From Linyphia triangularis (lineage: Eukaryota > Arthropoda > Arachnida > Araneae > Linyphiidae), in contig OZ021727.1 in the NCBI GenBank assembly GCA_963978545.1, forward strand, positions 94,802,762 through 94,866,761: a stretch of DNA of 64,000 bases. Direction: 5' to 3'. Position numbers and translations under genes: made by a program. The notes under the pieces are model-generated. The model ran no database searches, was not told the origin of the DNA, and saw only the letters and a list, made by a program, of their open reading frames with translations. Below are positions 12,862 to 26,800 of this stretch, in pieces; the first letter of the stretch is position 1; the number at the start of each line of letters is the position of its first letter.

Positions 12862-13841
12862 AATTAAAGTATTTGTAAGGGGGTAATAATAATGTTTGTA
12901 AATAGTTGTTTTGAATGTAAAATAGTTGTTTAGGTTTTCTTACCCTTTATTGAATATCTTTCTTACTTTGAAAAGGGGTCTGCACTCTTTGACAGATACA
13001 AAATCATATACAAGCAAGATAGAAATGTAAGAATGCGTTACTTCTAAAAACCGTAGTTTCATCATTCCTCCTTAGGATGTTAAAATAGATTTCTCCAAAT
13101 ATTCTTCTAGTTTCAGTAATAGATTAAAAAATTATACTCAACAAATGACAAGTTGAACTCAACAACCACCAAATTCTAATTAAAAAGCAAAGGGATCAAG
13201 AAGACTTTCCAGTCTAAATATCGTATGATGGACGACCGTGTGTTCCTCTTCGTAGTTGGACTTTATAGAAACATAATCGCCTTTTAATACATGGAGCTGA
13301 CTTTCCTGGAGGGCTTTAATGAAAGAGAAGCTCACTTTCATCCGAGGCATCATTAGTTGTATCGAGTGTTAATTGCTTTAAAAGCGTCAGTCGGGGATCA
13401 GTACACAGGGATGGGTTTGATTTGAGGGAGATATTGAAAGGTAAACAGTCTCGTACCATTGATTTCTGGTCAGAGATTAAGAGTTGCCAGATGTCCGGTT
13501 AAAGTTGGAGGCGTTTAAATAGCAGTTAAGGAACCAGGCTTCACTTGATGCGTCGAATTGGGATTTGAATAGTAACTGATTGGTTATTTTCTAATTAGTT
13601 GCATTTCCTGTAAATCGTTGAGCTTCGCAGGAGAGGAGGTGGTGCGTGCATGGGCACAGGAAGTTTACATGGGCAGTTGCACTCAGCATAAGGTTACGTT
13701 AAACAAAAACAAACCCAAGTTAAATAATCACACCTCTCATATAAACTGTAAAAATATTTAATGTTATAATAATAAAACCACAGTGAACCAAAACAACAAA
13801 TGAACTAAATAACAATATAAAAAAAAAGAGTAAATAACTTA
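12862..13841. other. Intergenic DNA with a GC-richer block
   Basis: 13200-13680 is clearly less AT-rich than its neighbours and has no long frame, no terminal repeats and no tandem structure. It may hold regulatory sequence or an unrecognised exon. Nothing specific can be named. Confidence 0.4.
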
Positions 13842-14311
13842 TCTCCCGAAGAAACAACTATATAGACGTTTAAAAAAAAGCTCGTCAAGTAAAACAATCA
13901 GTCAGAAAAAGTTGTGAAATCTAATGTTTGCCGCCAAGCGGCCGCGTTTAGTTTCTTTGGTGTACTTGTACACAATTAACTAAATTGTGATTATTAGAGG
14001 AAATCTCAGTAGGCAATCAGGACTTGGCAGGCTAGAGTTATTTCAGATTAATTTCCTTTCATTTGCTTCAGCTACTTTGGACCATTGCACTGAATTGAGA
14101 TTAATTTTGTAAAAATTATAGCCTGCCAAGTATTGATTGCCTATGGGGATTTCTCTAAATAATCCCAATTTCGTTCATTGTGTACAAGTACCCCAAAGTT
14201 ACTAAACGCGGCCGCTTGGCGGCAAACATTAGATTTCACAACTTTTTCTGGCTGATTGTTTTAATTGACGAGCTTTTTTTACAACGTCTATATAGTTGTT
14301 TTTTCGGGAGA
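13842..14311. mobile_element. Long-arm foldback element, copy 1
   Basis: The arms run from TCTCCCGAA at 13842 inward and CGGGAGA ending at 14311 inward. Each arm is about 200 bp. Almost identical blocks appear in mirror order: CAACTATATAGACGTT, GCTCGTCAA, AAAAAGTTGTGAAATCTAAT, TTTGCCGCCAAGCGGCCGCG, GTACTTGTACACAAT, GGCAATCA and CTTGGCAGGCTA. Only about 70 bp in the centre is unpaired. A second, truncated copy lies at 58722-58999, which proves that it is a mobile family. The superfamily is not identifiable; no clear target duplication was found. Confidence 0.85.
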
Positions 14312-16115
14312 AATTTCACCTCTAACAGTTGCGCCAAAAAACTCACAAAGTAGCTAAAAATCATGGAACCAGATGCTCTGCACACTTATAAACAAAGCCA
14401 TATAGTTTTAACAGGATAATAATAATAATAAAAAAAAAAACTTTTTCTCACTTTTGGCCAGGTATTTTGTCATTCTGTCCCCACTGTGGGGTGGGGAGAA
14501 ATTTTAATTTTTGAAATATGCCTAACGCTGAAATGTGCCCTCTATCACTTTTTGACATGAATTTGGGTGCAGGTAACTCACTATTTCATCATACGAAAAA
14601 GGCTGATAATGTGTTTATCTTCAAGGAAAGACTGCTTTGCTCTTAGCATACAATTAACACTTTTCTACTTTCACACACTCCATTAACAAAAATGTAGTCG
14701 CTCCACTTACCAGGTAAGATGAAATGGAAAAGAAAGAATTGTGCAGTATTAATTTTTCTATAAAAAATACTGGGGATTCCTTCAAAATAAAAATTCAAAA
14801 CATTTTTAATTAAAAAATATTACGCGATACATATACAATTACAAATACGATCTTTTAAAATAATATTTTATTTAAAGTTTAAAAATATTAACCTCTCTGC
14901 TGTAATACCTTGCATGTAATGCCATCTAATATGAAAGCATAACATAAAATAACTTCCGATATATTACCAAATATTCTTCGAGTCCCATTTTTTTGCCCCC
15001 ATTCTTTTGAATATGTGACTTTCCACTTGAAAAATGATATTTTTTCAGCATCTGAATGTGACACACCCACTTGATAGGTTGGCCATCACACAGCGGTTGG
15101 TATTGAGTTGCTTTCATAAAGATATTTGACACTCTTTTCCTAATCCATATCTCTCAAAGATGTGAGTATACAAAGGAAAACAGAAAGAAAGTCGTTTCAT
15201 TGAATTGTTTTTGACGAAGAAGCAACGTGGATGATTTTGGCAGTGATATTTTTTTACTATCTTTTGTTCAACTACTACTTGTTATCCACTTTCGGTATTG
15301 GCTGTTTAATGATAAAAAAAAATATTATTTAGTAATAAAATTTTTTGAAAAAACATGTTTTGTAAGAACTATATTAGCGGTCATCTTTACTTGGTAATTG
15401 AGTCCGCATGTGACCATACTTATTCAACACTACGATCGGGATTCTTAGCAAATCAGAGCACTTAGTTAACTTGTTTATATATAGATTTTTATTACCAAAT
15501 AGGATTAAAACCAACTATAGAAGTGGTAAGAATTGATTAAAGTATATTTTTTCTGCTTTGTTTAATCAATGACTTTGAAATATCCAAAATGTTCATGAAA
15601 TGTTCCAAAGTTACAAATAACTTGTACAGTTTAAATTCAGTTGAATTAATATTCAATTTAAATAGAAATCGTGTTCAGGTTATAAAGTGCAAAAAGAAAT
15701 GTTGAGAAATGTTGTGATGATATGGGTGAAAAATTAATATTTAAATGCAGTGACTGTAAAAAAAATAACAGTTAAAGTAAAAAATAAAGAGCTGGTTAAG
15801 CGTAATGTAAAACCGCATCCAATTAAATTTGCTATATATATCGATATAAAACATTAATTGCTTTATGTTTCCATATCTTTTCCCAACACGCTATAAATTT
15901 TGAAAATAAACACATTAGGCAAGTTTATTTCAATTTAGGTTTTATTCCTTCGAAACATTAGTAGATTCATTTTTTCACATAATGTAAATTGTGAATATTA
16001 AAAATATGGTACGTTGTTTGTTGTTGATACTTTACATGTTTCAGCAGTAAAGAAAGGCTATCAAGATATCTTTAAGATGACATTTTCCTAAAAAAAGAAA
16101 TACAATAGAAAAGCA
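14312..16115. other. Intergenic DNA, nothing recognised
   Basis: AT-rich sequence bordering the satellite. Two overlapping minus-strand frames near 14888-15132 lack any family motif. Confidence 0.5.
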
Positions 16116-19100
16116 TTATACTTTTAGAATATCTCACTATACTTTTAGACTATCTCACTATACTTTTAGAATATCTCACTATACTTTTAGAATATCTCAC
16201 TGTACTTTTAGAATATCTCACTATACTTTTAGAATATCTCACTATACTTTTAGAATATCTCACTATACTTTTAGAATATCTCACTGTACTTTTAGAATAT
16301 CTCACTATACTTTTAGAATATCTCACTATACTTTTAGAATATCTCACTGTACTTTTAGAATATCTCACTATACTTTTAGAATATCTCACTATACTTTTAG
16401 AATATCTCACTATATTTTTAGAATATCTCACTATACTTTTAGAATATCTCACTGTACTTTTAGAATATCTCACTATACTTTTAGAATATCTCACTATACT
16501 TTTAGAATATCTCACTGTACTTTTAGAATATCTCACTATACTTTTAGAATATCTCACTATACTTTTAGAATATCTCACTATACTTTTAGAATATCTCACT
16601 GTACTTTTAGAATATCTCACTATACTTTTAGAATATCTCACTATACTTTTAGAATATCTCACTATACTTTTAGAATATCTCACTGTACTTTTAGAATATC
16701 TCACTATACTTTTAGAATATCTCACTATACTTTTAGAATATCTCACTATATTTTTAGAATATCTCACTATACTTTTAGAATATCTCACTGTACTTTTAGA
16801 ATATCTCACTATACTTTTAGAATATCTCACTATACTTTTAGAATATCTCACTATACTTTTAGAATATCTCACTATACTTTTAGAATATCTCACTATACTT
16901 TTAGAATATCTCACTATACTTTTAGAATATCTCACTATACTTTTAGAATATCTCACTGTACTTTTAGAATATCTCACTGTACTTTTAGAATATCTCACTA
17001 TATTTTTAGAATATCTCACTATACTTTTAGAATATCTCACTGTACTTTTAGAATATCTCACTATACTTTTAGAATATCTCACTATACTTTTAGAATATCT
17101 CACTATATTTTTAGAATATCTCACTATACTTTTAGAATATCTCACTGTACTTTTAGAATATCTCACTATACTTTTAGAATATCTCACTATACTTTTAGAA
17201 TATCTCACTATACTTTTAGAATATCTCACTATACTTTTAGAATATCTCACTGTACTTTTAGAATATCTCACTGTACTTTTAGAATATCTCACTATATTTT
17301 TAGAATATCTCACTATACTTTTAGAATATCTCACTATACTTTTAGAATATCTCACTATACTTTTAGAATATCTCACTGTACTTTTAGAATATCTCACTAT
17401 ACTTTTAGAATATCTCACTGTACTTTTAGAATATCTCACTGTACTTTTAGAATATCTCACTATACTTTTAGAATATCTCACTATACTTTTAGAATATCTC
17501 ACTGTACTTTTAGAATATCTCACTATACTTTTAGAATATCTCACTATACTTTTAGAATATCTCACTGTACTTTTAGAATATCTCACTATACTTTTAGAAT
17601 ATCTCACTATACTTTTAGAATATCTCACTATACTTTTAGAATATCTCACTATACTTTTAGAATATCTCACTATACTTTTAGAATATCTCACTATATTTTT
17701 AGAATATCTCACTATACTTTTAGAATATCTCACTGTACTTTTAGAATATCTCACTATACTTTTAGAATATCTCACTATACTTTTAGAATATCTCACTATA
17801 CTTTTAGAATATCTCACTATACTTTTAGAATATCTCACTGTACTTTTAGAATATCTCACTATACTTTTAGAATATCTCACTGTACTTTTAGAATATCTCA
17901 CTATACTTTTAGAATATCTCACTGTACTTTTAGAATATCTCACTATACTTTTAGAATATCTCACTATACTTTTAGAATATCTCACTGTACTTTTAGAATA
18001 TCTCACTATACTTTTAGAATATCTCACTATACTTTTAGAATATCTCACTATACTTTTAGAATATCTCACTATACTTTTAGAATATCTCACTATACTTTTA
18101 GAATATCTCACTGTACTTTTAGAATATCTCACTATACTTTTAGAATATCTCACTGTACTTTTAGAATATCTCACTATACTTTTAGAATATCTCACTGTAC
18201 TTTTAGAATATCTCACTATACTTTTAGAATATCTCACTATACTTTTAGAATATCTCACTGTACTTTTAGAATATCTCACTATACTTTTAGAATATCTCAC
18301 TATACTTTTAGAATATCTCACTATATTTTTAGAATATCTCACTATACTTTTAGAATATCTCACTGTACTTTTAGAATATCTCACTATACTTTTAGAATAT
18401 CTCACTATACTTTTAGAATATCTCACTATACTTTTAGAATATCTCACTATACTTTTAGAATATCTCACTGTACTTTTAGAATATCTCACTATACTTTTAG
18501 AATATCTCACTGTACTTTTAGAATATCTCACTATACTTTTAGAATATCTCACTGTACTTTTAGAATATCTCACTATACTTTTAGAATATCTCACTATACT
18601 TTTAGAATATCTCACTGTACTTTTAGAATATCTCACTATACTTTTAGAATATCTCACTATACTTTTAGAATATCTCACTATACTTTTAGAATATCTCACT
18701 ATACTTTTAGAATATCTCACTATACTTTTAGAATATCTCACTGTACTTTTAGAATATCTCACTATACTTTTAGAATATCTCACTATACTTTTAGAATATC
18801 TCACTGTACTTTTAGAATATCTCACTATACTTTTAGAATATCTCACTGTACTTTTAGAATATCTCACTATACTTTTAGAATATCTCACTGTACTTTTAGA
18901 ATATCTCACTGTACTTTTAGAATATCTCACTATACTTTAGAATATCTCACTGTACTTTTAGAATATCTCACTATACTTTTAGAATATCTCACTATACTTT
19001 TAGAATATCTCACTGTACTTTTAGAATATCTCACTATACTTTTAGAATATCTCACTATACTTTTAGAATATCTCACTGTACTTTTAGAATATCTCACTAT

Positions 19101-22100
19101 ACTTTTAGAATATCTCACTGTACTTTTAGAATATCTCACTATACTTTTAGAATATCTCACTGTACTTTTAGAATATCTCACTATACTTTTAGAATATCTC
19201 ACTGTACTTTTAGAATATCTCACTGTACTTTTAGAATATCTCACTGTACTTTTAGAATATCTCACTATACTTTTAGAATATCTCACTATACTTTTAGAAT
19301 ATCTCACTGTACTTTTAGAATATCTCACTATACTTTTAGAATATCTCACTATACTTTTAGAATATCTCACTATACTTTTAGAATATCTCACTATACTTTT
19401 AGAATATCTCACTATACTTTTAGAATATCTCACTATACTTTTAGAATATCTCACTATACTTTTAGAATATCTCACTGTACTTTTAGAATATCTCACTGTA
19501 CTTTTAGAATATCTCACTATACTTTTAGAATATCTCACTGTACTTTTAGAATATCTCACTATACTTTTAGAATATCTCACTATACTTTTAGAATATCTCA
19601 CTATACTTTTAGAATATCTCACTATACTTTTAGAATATCTCACTATACTTTTAGAATATCTCACTATACTTTTAGAATATCTCACTATACTTTTAGAATA
19701 TCTCACTATACTTTTAGAATATCTCACTATACTTTTAGAATATCTCACTATACTTTTAGAATATCTCACTGTACTTTTAGAATATCTCACTGTACTTTTA
19801 GAATATCTCACTATACTTTTAGAATATCTCACTGTACTTTTAGAATATCTCACTATACTTTTAGAATATCTCACTATACTTTTAGAATATCTCACTGTAC
19901 TTTTAGAATATCTCACTATACTTTTAGAATATCTCACTATACTTTTAGAATATCTCACTGTACTTTTAGAATATCTCACTATACTTTTAGAATATCTCAC
20001 TATACTTTTAGAATATCTCACTGTACTTTTAGAATATCTCACTATACTTTTAGAATATCTCACTGTACTTTTAGAATATCTCACTATACTTTTAGAATAT
20101 CTCACTATACTTTTAGAATATCTCACTATACTTTTAGAATATCTCACTATATTTTTAGAATATCTCACTATACTTTTAGAATATCTCACTGTACTTTTAG
20201 AATATCTCACTATACTTTTAGAATATCTCACTATACTTTTAGAATATCTCACTATACTTTTAGAATATCTCACTATACTTTTAGAATATCTCACTGTACT
20301 TTTAGAATATCTCACTATACTTTTAGAATATCTCACTGTACTTTTAGAATATCTCACTATACTTTTAGAATATCTCACTGTACTTTTAGAATATCTCACT
20401 ATACTTTTAGAATATCTCACTATACTTTTAGAATATCTCACTGTACTTTTAGAATATCTCACTATACTTTTAGAATATCTCACTATACTTTTAGAATATC
20501 TCACTATACTTTTAGAATATCTCACTGTACTTTTAGAATATCTCACTATACTTTTAGAATATCTCACTGTACTTTTAGAATATCTCACTATACTTTTAGA
20601 ATATCTCACTGTACTTTTAGAATATCTCACTATACTTTTAGAATATCTCACTGTACTTTTAGAATATCTCACTATACTTTTAGAATATCTCACTATACTT
20701 TTAGAATATCTCACTGTACTTTTAGAATATCTCACTATACTTTTAGAATATCTCACTATACTTTTAGAATATCTCACTGTACTTTTAGAATATCTCACTA
20801 TACTTTTAGAATATCTCACTATACTTTTAGAATATCTCACTATATTTTTAGAATATCTCACTATACTTTTAGAATATCTCACTGTACTTTTAGAATATCT
20901 CACTATACTTTTAGAATATCTCACTATACTTTTAGAATATCTCACTATACTTTTAGAATATCTCACTATACTTTTAGAATATCTCACTGTACTTTTAGAA
21001 TATCTCACTATACTTTTAGAATATCTCACTATACTTTTAGAATATCTCACTATACTTTTAGAATATCTCACTATACTTTTAGAATATCTCACTGTACTTT
21101 TAGAATATCTCACTATACTTTTAGAATATCTCACTGTACTTTTAGAATATCTCACTATACTTTTAGAATATCTCACTGTACTTTTAGAATATCTCACTAT
21201 ACTTTTAGAATATCTCACTATACTTTTAGAATATCTCACTGTACTTTTAGAATATCTCACTATACTTTTAGAATATCTCACTATACTTTTAGAATATCTC
21301 ACTATACTTTTAGAATATCTCACTATACTTTTAGAATATCTCACTATACTTTTAGAATATCTCACTGTACTTTTAGAATATCTCACTATACTTTTAGAAT
21401 ATCTCACTGTACTTTTAGAATATCTCACTATACTTTTAGAATATCTCACTGTACTTTTAGAATATCTCACTGTACTTTTAGAATATCTCACTATACTTTA
21501 GAATATCTCACTGTACTTTTAGAATATCTCACTATACTTTTAGAATATCTCACTATACTTTTAGAATATCTCACTATACTTTTAGAATATCTCACTATAC
21601 TTTTAGAATATCTCACTGTACTTTTAGAATATCTCACTGTACTTTTAGAATATCTCACTATACTTTTAGAATATCTCACTGTACTTTTAGAATATCTCAC
21701 TATACTTTTAGAATATCTCACTGTACTTTTAGAATATCTCACTATACTTTTAGAATATCTCACTGTACTTTTAGAATATCTCACTGTACTTTTAGAATAT
21801 CTCACTGTACTTTTAGAATATCTCACTATACTTTTAGAATATCTCACTATACTTTTAGAATATCTCACTATACTTTTAGAATATCTCACTATACTTTTAG
21901 AATATCTCACTATACTTTTAGAATATCTCACTATACTTTTAGAATATCTCACTATACTTTTAGAATATCTCACTATACTTTTAGAATATCTCACTATACT
22001 TTTAGAATATCTCACTATACTTTTAGAATATCTCACTGTACTTTTAGAATATCTCACTGTACTTTTAGAATATCTCACTATACTTTTAGAATATCTCACT

Positions 22101-22264
22101 GTACTTTTAGAATATCTCACTATACTTTTAGAATATCTCACTATACTTTTAGAATATCTCACTATACTTTTAGAATATCTCACTATACTTTTAGAATATC
22201 TCACTATACTTTTAGAATATCTCACTATACTTTTAGAATATCTCACTATACTTTAGAATATCAC
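16116..22264. repeat. 21-bp satellite array, ~293 copies
   Basis: The unit is TATACTTTTAGAATATCTCAC, 21 bp, repeated head to tail for about 6.1 kb. Units differ mostly at two places: CTATAC versus CTGTAC, and CTTTT versus TTTTT. Because 21 is a multiple of three and the minus strand has no stop in one frame, the array yields frames of 926, 853 and 251 residues, each a heptapeptide repeat (SIVRYSK, STVRYSK or NIVRYSK). The frames break only where a unit has lost one T (near 18936, 21496 and 22250). There is no start context, signal peptide, unique N- or C-terminal domain, or codon variation expected of a protein. I therefore treat it as satellite DNA. Confidence 0.95.
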
Positions 22265-23066
22265 TTTTGAGAATATGTCATCTAATCTTCTACGCTTATG
22301 ATTGATTTCCTTAGAAATAAATTTTAAAATTTTTTATACATTCAAACTCCAGAACATACATAAAAATTTCTTCAAGGTCTTCAGGTTGTTGATTGCATTG
22401 GATATTTAATTCTGCAAGAGAAACACTATGGCAATACAGTGCTAAAATATATTTATGAGAACATTTTGAATTCAAAGGGGAAGAAAAGCTTTCTGGGAGG
22501 TCATTAATGAATTAACTACCCTTATTTACAGTTCAAATAGAAAAAAAGATCTTTAAAATGCCTCCCATGCTGCTCAATAAACACTAAAGTATATAAGCCT
22601 AATCTCTTTTCTAATATTTTGAATGATATATCTTAGAACACCCGGCCTAGGAATCGAACCCGAAACTATTCGCACATTAGCTATCACTTCTACTTACGAG
22701 CTATTACTTCCACCCAAGCTTTTAAGAATTACAGTATTAAATTTATTTAATACTTGAAAATTTAATTCCTAAAAAACAATACCAAACATCTAGGGCTGTG
22801 TTCAAGCTTAAATTCATTCATTTTAGATGAATTTTAAAAATCTCAAAAAAAGATTATCTCCATAATTATATAGAGAATAATATTTCCTTACAAATTAAAT
22901 AAATACCAGACACTTTCAAAAAGCTTGAATTTCTTCAAAGAGAAACAGTTGATTCATTGCTATTCCATAGCAAAAGTTTGATTTTTGCTGTTGTCATATT
23001 CTGAAATTGGTTTAAATGCCATGAAATTTGATTAGTGATCTCTCATGCGTTAAATGCCCTTCAACT
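22265..23066. other. Intergenic DNA with a possible tRNA-derived SINE head
   Basis: Mostly unassigned AT-rich sequence. The segment at 22640-22720 is listed separately. Confidence 0.5.
22638..22720 (-). mobile_element. Possible tRNA-derived SINE fragment
   Basis: On the minus strand the segment contains GGGTTCGATTCC, an excellent RNA polymerase III B box, preceded about 45 bp upstream by a TAGCTCGTAAG-like A box. The acceptor and loops do not make a proper tRNA. Low-GC sequence follows. It differs from the other four SINEs here. No target duplication was identified. Confidence 0.4.
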
Positions 23067-23813
23067 CGGGGGCATTTTGAAACATGAAATCGGTCCGGTG
23101 ATTTTGGACTTATACCGATCCGAATTTTCAATACCATCATTAATAAAATTTAAATAATTATTGTCTAAAATAAAATAATTCAATTAAGTAATTAATGGTT
23201 AATTTTACTAATTAATATATTTTATTAAGTTAAATATTTACATTTAGTAAATATGAATCTCAGAATAATGAAACTTGGATTGTAATATTTTATAAAACAA
23301 TAGCGCATTTAATAAGAAAATTTTCGTTACATAACATAATTTTATAATTATGAATTAGGTAAATTCATTTTAAGGTAACCATTAGGTAAATTTCTTTCAA
23401 GGTAATTATTAAGTAAATTCATGTCAAGCTAACCATTAGGTAAATTCATGTCAAGGTAACCATTAGGTAAATTCCTTTCAAGATAACCATTAGGTAAATT
23501 CCTTTCAAGGTAATCATTGTGTGAATTCATTTCAAGGTAACCATTAGGAAAATTTATTTCGAGGTAATCATTATGTGAATTCATTTCAAGGTAATCTTTA
23601 GGTAAATTCATTTCAAGGTAACCATTAGGTAAATTTATTTCAAGGTAATCATTAGGTAAATCATTTTTGGGATTTGAATGTATTTGGCTTTTAAAAAACC
23701 GTTAAAGAAGACTTAAGTTAAAAAAAAAAATCTGTACTGGACCAGTCCATTTTTTACAGACACTGACCAGCCCTGTGATATCATCGGACAACTCTCTGTC
23801 CAGTACGCCCCTG
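23067..23813. mobile_element. hAT non-autonomous element with internal minisatellite
   Basis: The flanks are perfect 8-bp copies, CTTCAACT, at 23059-23066 and 23814-23821. The left tip CGGGGGCATTTTG is a worn version of the reversed right tip CAGGGGCGTACTGG. The right ~110 bp (ACAGACACTGACCAGCCC...CAGTACGCCCCTG) is shared with the shorter copy at 50648-50930, as is an inner 'TTTTCAATAC..TCATTAATAAAATTT' stretch near the left end. The size difference is largely due to the 27-bp tandem array at 23360-23660 inside this copy. There is no transposase. Confidence 0.85.
23360..23660. repeat. 27-bp minisatellite inside the hAT element
   Basis: About 11 units of a 27-bp motif built on CCATTAGGTAAATTCATTTC followed by AAGGTAA, with 10-20% divergence. 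Since 27 is divisible by three, a minus-strand frame shows a nonapeptide-like period (YLEMNLPNG), which is an artefact. The array starts and ends within the transposon. Confidence 0.9.
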
Positions 23814-23821
23814 CTTCAACT

Positions 23822-26800
23822 TGTGGCTTCGTCCATTCATCACAATGCGGTGGTATCTTTGGGTCGACGCCCAGAGCGGACACCACACACAGTGAGCTAA
23901 TCATGCCGTTACTAAATAGCTCACTTAAGCATTATCTTAAGCAGGTTGTTTGAGATAGGAGCTCATTTATTGCAACTCTCTTCTGCTGGGACATCCATCC
24001 ATCCTTTTCAGGGACCGGACGCAAATTGCCTTCAATATCTCATTCTTCAGCCCTAAAAGAAAATCAATTCATATTAACGAAGATTACAATTCGTGGTAGG
24101 ATCTCGCTATGTTTGTGAGGCTGGGTAAGAATTTCAGTTCAAATGAGCTATAAATTGTAGTGCCGCATGAAATGGTGGTATTAGAAAAAGACTGAAAGTT
24201 TTCAATGAGTAATTTTTATATCGAGAGAGATAAATTTTTTAAATGAGAATTTTCAATATACGATAAATATTGTATTTTTGAATTAAAAAGTGCTTCTATT
24301 TATCTAATCTAAGCTAAAACATAATGAGCTAAAACATTTTTTTTTAATTGGAGCTATAGAATTGTATTATTTTTAAAATTTGTTAATATGTAATACTACA
24401 AAAATAAGTAATATCCTCCTTTGTTTAATTCAAAGAATGAGTTCGATTAATCAAATTTACATTAATTTTAAGAGTAAAAAAAAAGCCGTTTCCTCTATAA
24501 AAGTTCTTCATTTATCTTGCAAGTCTTCAAAAACTGTAATTGAATATCATTTTTTTTTTTTTAATATTTTAACCAAGTTGAACTGTTACAGTTATTATTA
24601 CTGAAATGACACTTCTTGCCTAGTTTCTATGTTTCTAGTTTCGTTTGTTCTAGTTCTTGTGGCACATCAAATCCAATTCATGAGCAATTTTGGCGTTGCT
24701 TAGTGACTAAAATTTCTCTCTGTTAAAGTTGATGACATACAACACAATTTTTGTCAACTTGTGATTTTATAAATAAAAATGTCACCAAATGGTTGAGTGC
24801 GTGACAACAAACATGGAGCAAAAACTCGCCTCCGAATATCCAATCTTCAATCCGATACATTTACCTGCAGTTAAGAATCTAATTTTGAATACCTAAGAAA
24901 TCACTTTTTGTTATGGAAATTGTATAAAAACAAAATTTTAGAAATTAGTAAGAATAATCTAAGTATTTATAGGAAGAATGAGTTCCATTAATGAAATTGG
25001 GAATGTATGAATTCTACTCTGAAGGTAGAAAATGTAGTCTGAAAAACCGTGAAAATATCAATCAATATCTTATTTAGTTAAGTAATGGAATAGTTGGATG
25101 CAAAATAATTTTAACAAGTTACTTAAGTAGTTAATGCTTTGACATTTAACTTTACTATCAATTAATTTCTTTTATATTCTTTCGATTTTTTTTTTTTTTT
25201 TTTTTTTTTGGTGTGATGGTTTTAACTTTCAGAGAATTGACCATTGAAATTATTTAATACAACATTAAGGTAAAAAAATTATGACCTATTATTTATAAAT
25301 AAGATATATTTTTTAGCAATCTCAGTTTTGAAACTTTTTTTCTCTTCTATAAAGATATATACTGGATTATCCTTACTCTGCAAACAATAACTTAAAATTT
25401 TTAGCAATTCTATTTGAAATATTGAAAAACGCAAACTTTTATCGTTGATTAATAAAATAAATTTGGAAAAAAAAAATCAAATTACTTTAATAAATTGAAT
25501 TCTTTTTAACTTGTCCTTTACATTCTGCAATACTTGATTATTTTAATTGTTCTTTTTATCAAGTCACGTTACCTAAAAACTACAGTGATGAGGATAAAAC
25601 GAAACGAATTTTTTCTGGGTTCATTTTGTTTTTCTATTTTTAATTTGAATTGGGAATTAATTTTCAAAAAAAATTATCTCTTATTAATAGACAAGTTTAC
25701 AGAATTAGTTACAATATTGAAATGTGGTAACAAATAGTTGTAAAATCTGAATGCCTCATAAAAATCAGCCCTATGATCACTTTAGTGGAGAGTGCAGCCC
25801 AAGTGGTCACTTTTAGAGAAAGCAGTGGTTATGCAAAACACATAGATGGGTATTCAGTACCCTCCATTTATCATTTTTTTTATTGACAAACCCGTAAAAA
25901 TATGCTATTTAACTATATGCACCCTCCATCAAATTTACTCCTATTAATAAAGTTTGCAAAACCTGTGTATTTAAAATTCCATATCTGGCGCATTCTCCCG
26001 AAACACTCAATTTGCTGCAAAACTCATAATAAAGAATTTGGAAGAAGAATTTTTTTGTAAATGCTTTTAGTACCAATAGACAAATGAAATACATTTTAAG
26101 TGTTTTTATTCTCATTTATTTTTCTAAAAACCCCTCAATTAATCCATTTCAAAGAAAATGCTAAATCTTAATCAAATGGCATTACCATCCACTATCCCTT
26201 ATCAAAAAGTTTGCCTTTCGACATCGATAGATACTGTATAAATTTAATGTATATTTTGAAATATAATTTTTTATTAAACTTAAACTGTAAAAATATAGAG
26301 CATTTCTTTTAAAAAGTATTAAAAAAATATACAATTAATTTACAATTTATTTTGAGTATAAGTTTTATGCTAAGTACAAAAAAAATAAATTGTTTTTTAT
26401 TCTTCAAAAATAGTTGCTTTAAAAAATCATTTATTTTATTTAAAAAAAAAAAAAAACTAAGCTGAAATTTAATTGTTTTATGTATTTAACTTAAGTTATG
26501 ATTAATTATGACTTGTCTATAATTATTGACCTAAGAAAAATATACGGTAATGCCATATTTATAATACTTCTGCATGATTTAGGATGGCAATGATACTTTC
26601 TACCTATTACCTAGAAATTTTCCAATTTGCCTTAATTGAAATCATAAAAATTTAGCAATGTGAAGTGTAAAATGGCGTTTCTATAGAATGGCCTATCTAT
26701 CTATCTATCCAGTATAGTACTAGTGCCTTCTATCTATCTCTCACTCGTTCACAAATGTATCATTTCAAAGTTGATGACTTCTTTCTGTAAGACTTCTATT

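Noticed and set aside
16150..22246. Three very long minus-strand frames (926, 853, 251 residues) as genes
   Set aside because: They are translations of a 21-bp satellite with no unique sequence, domain or start context.
16116..22264. A CRISPR array
   Set aside because: Units are contiguous with no spacers, and the genome is eukaryotic.
23360..23660. TTAGG-containing repeat as interstitial telomere sequence
   Set aside because: TTAGG occurs once per 27-bp unit, never in tandem, so it is not the arthropod telomere repeat.
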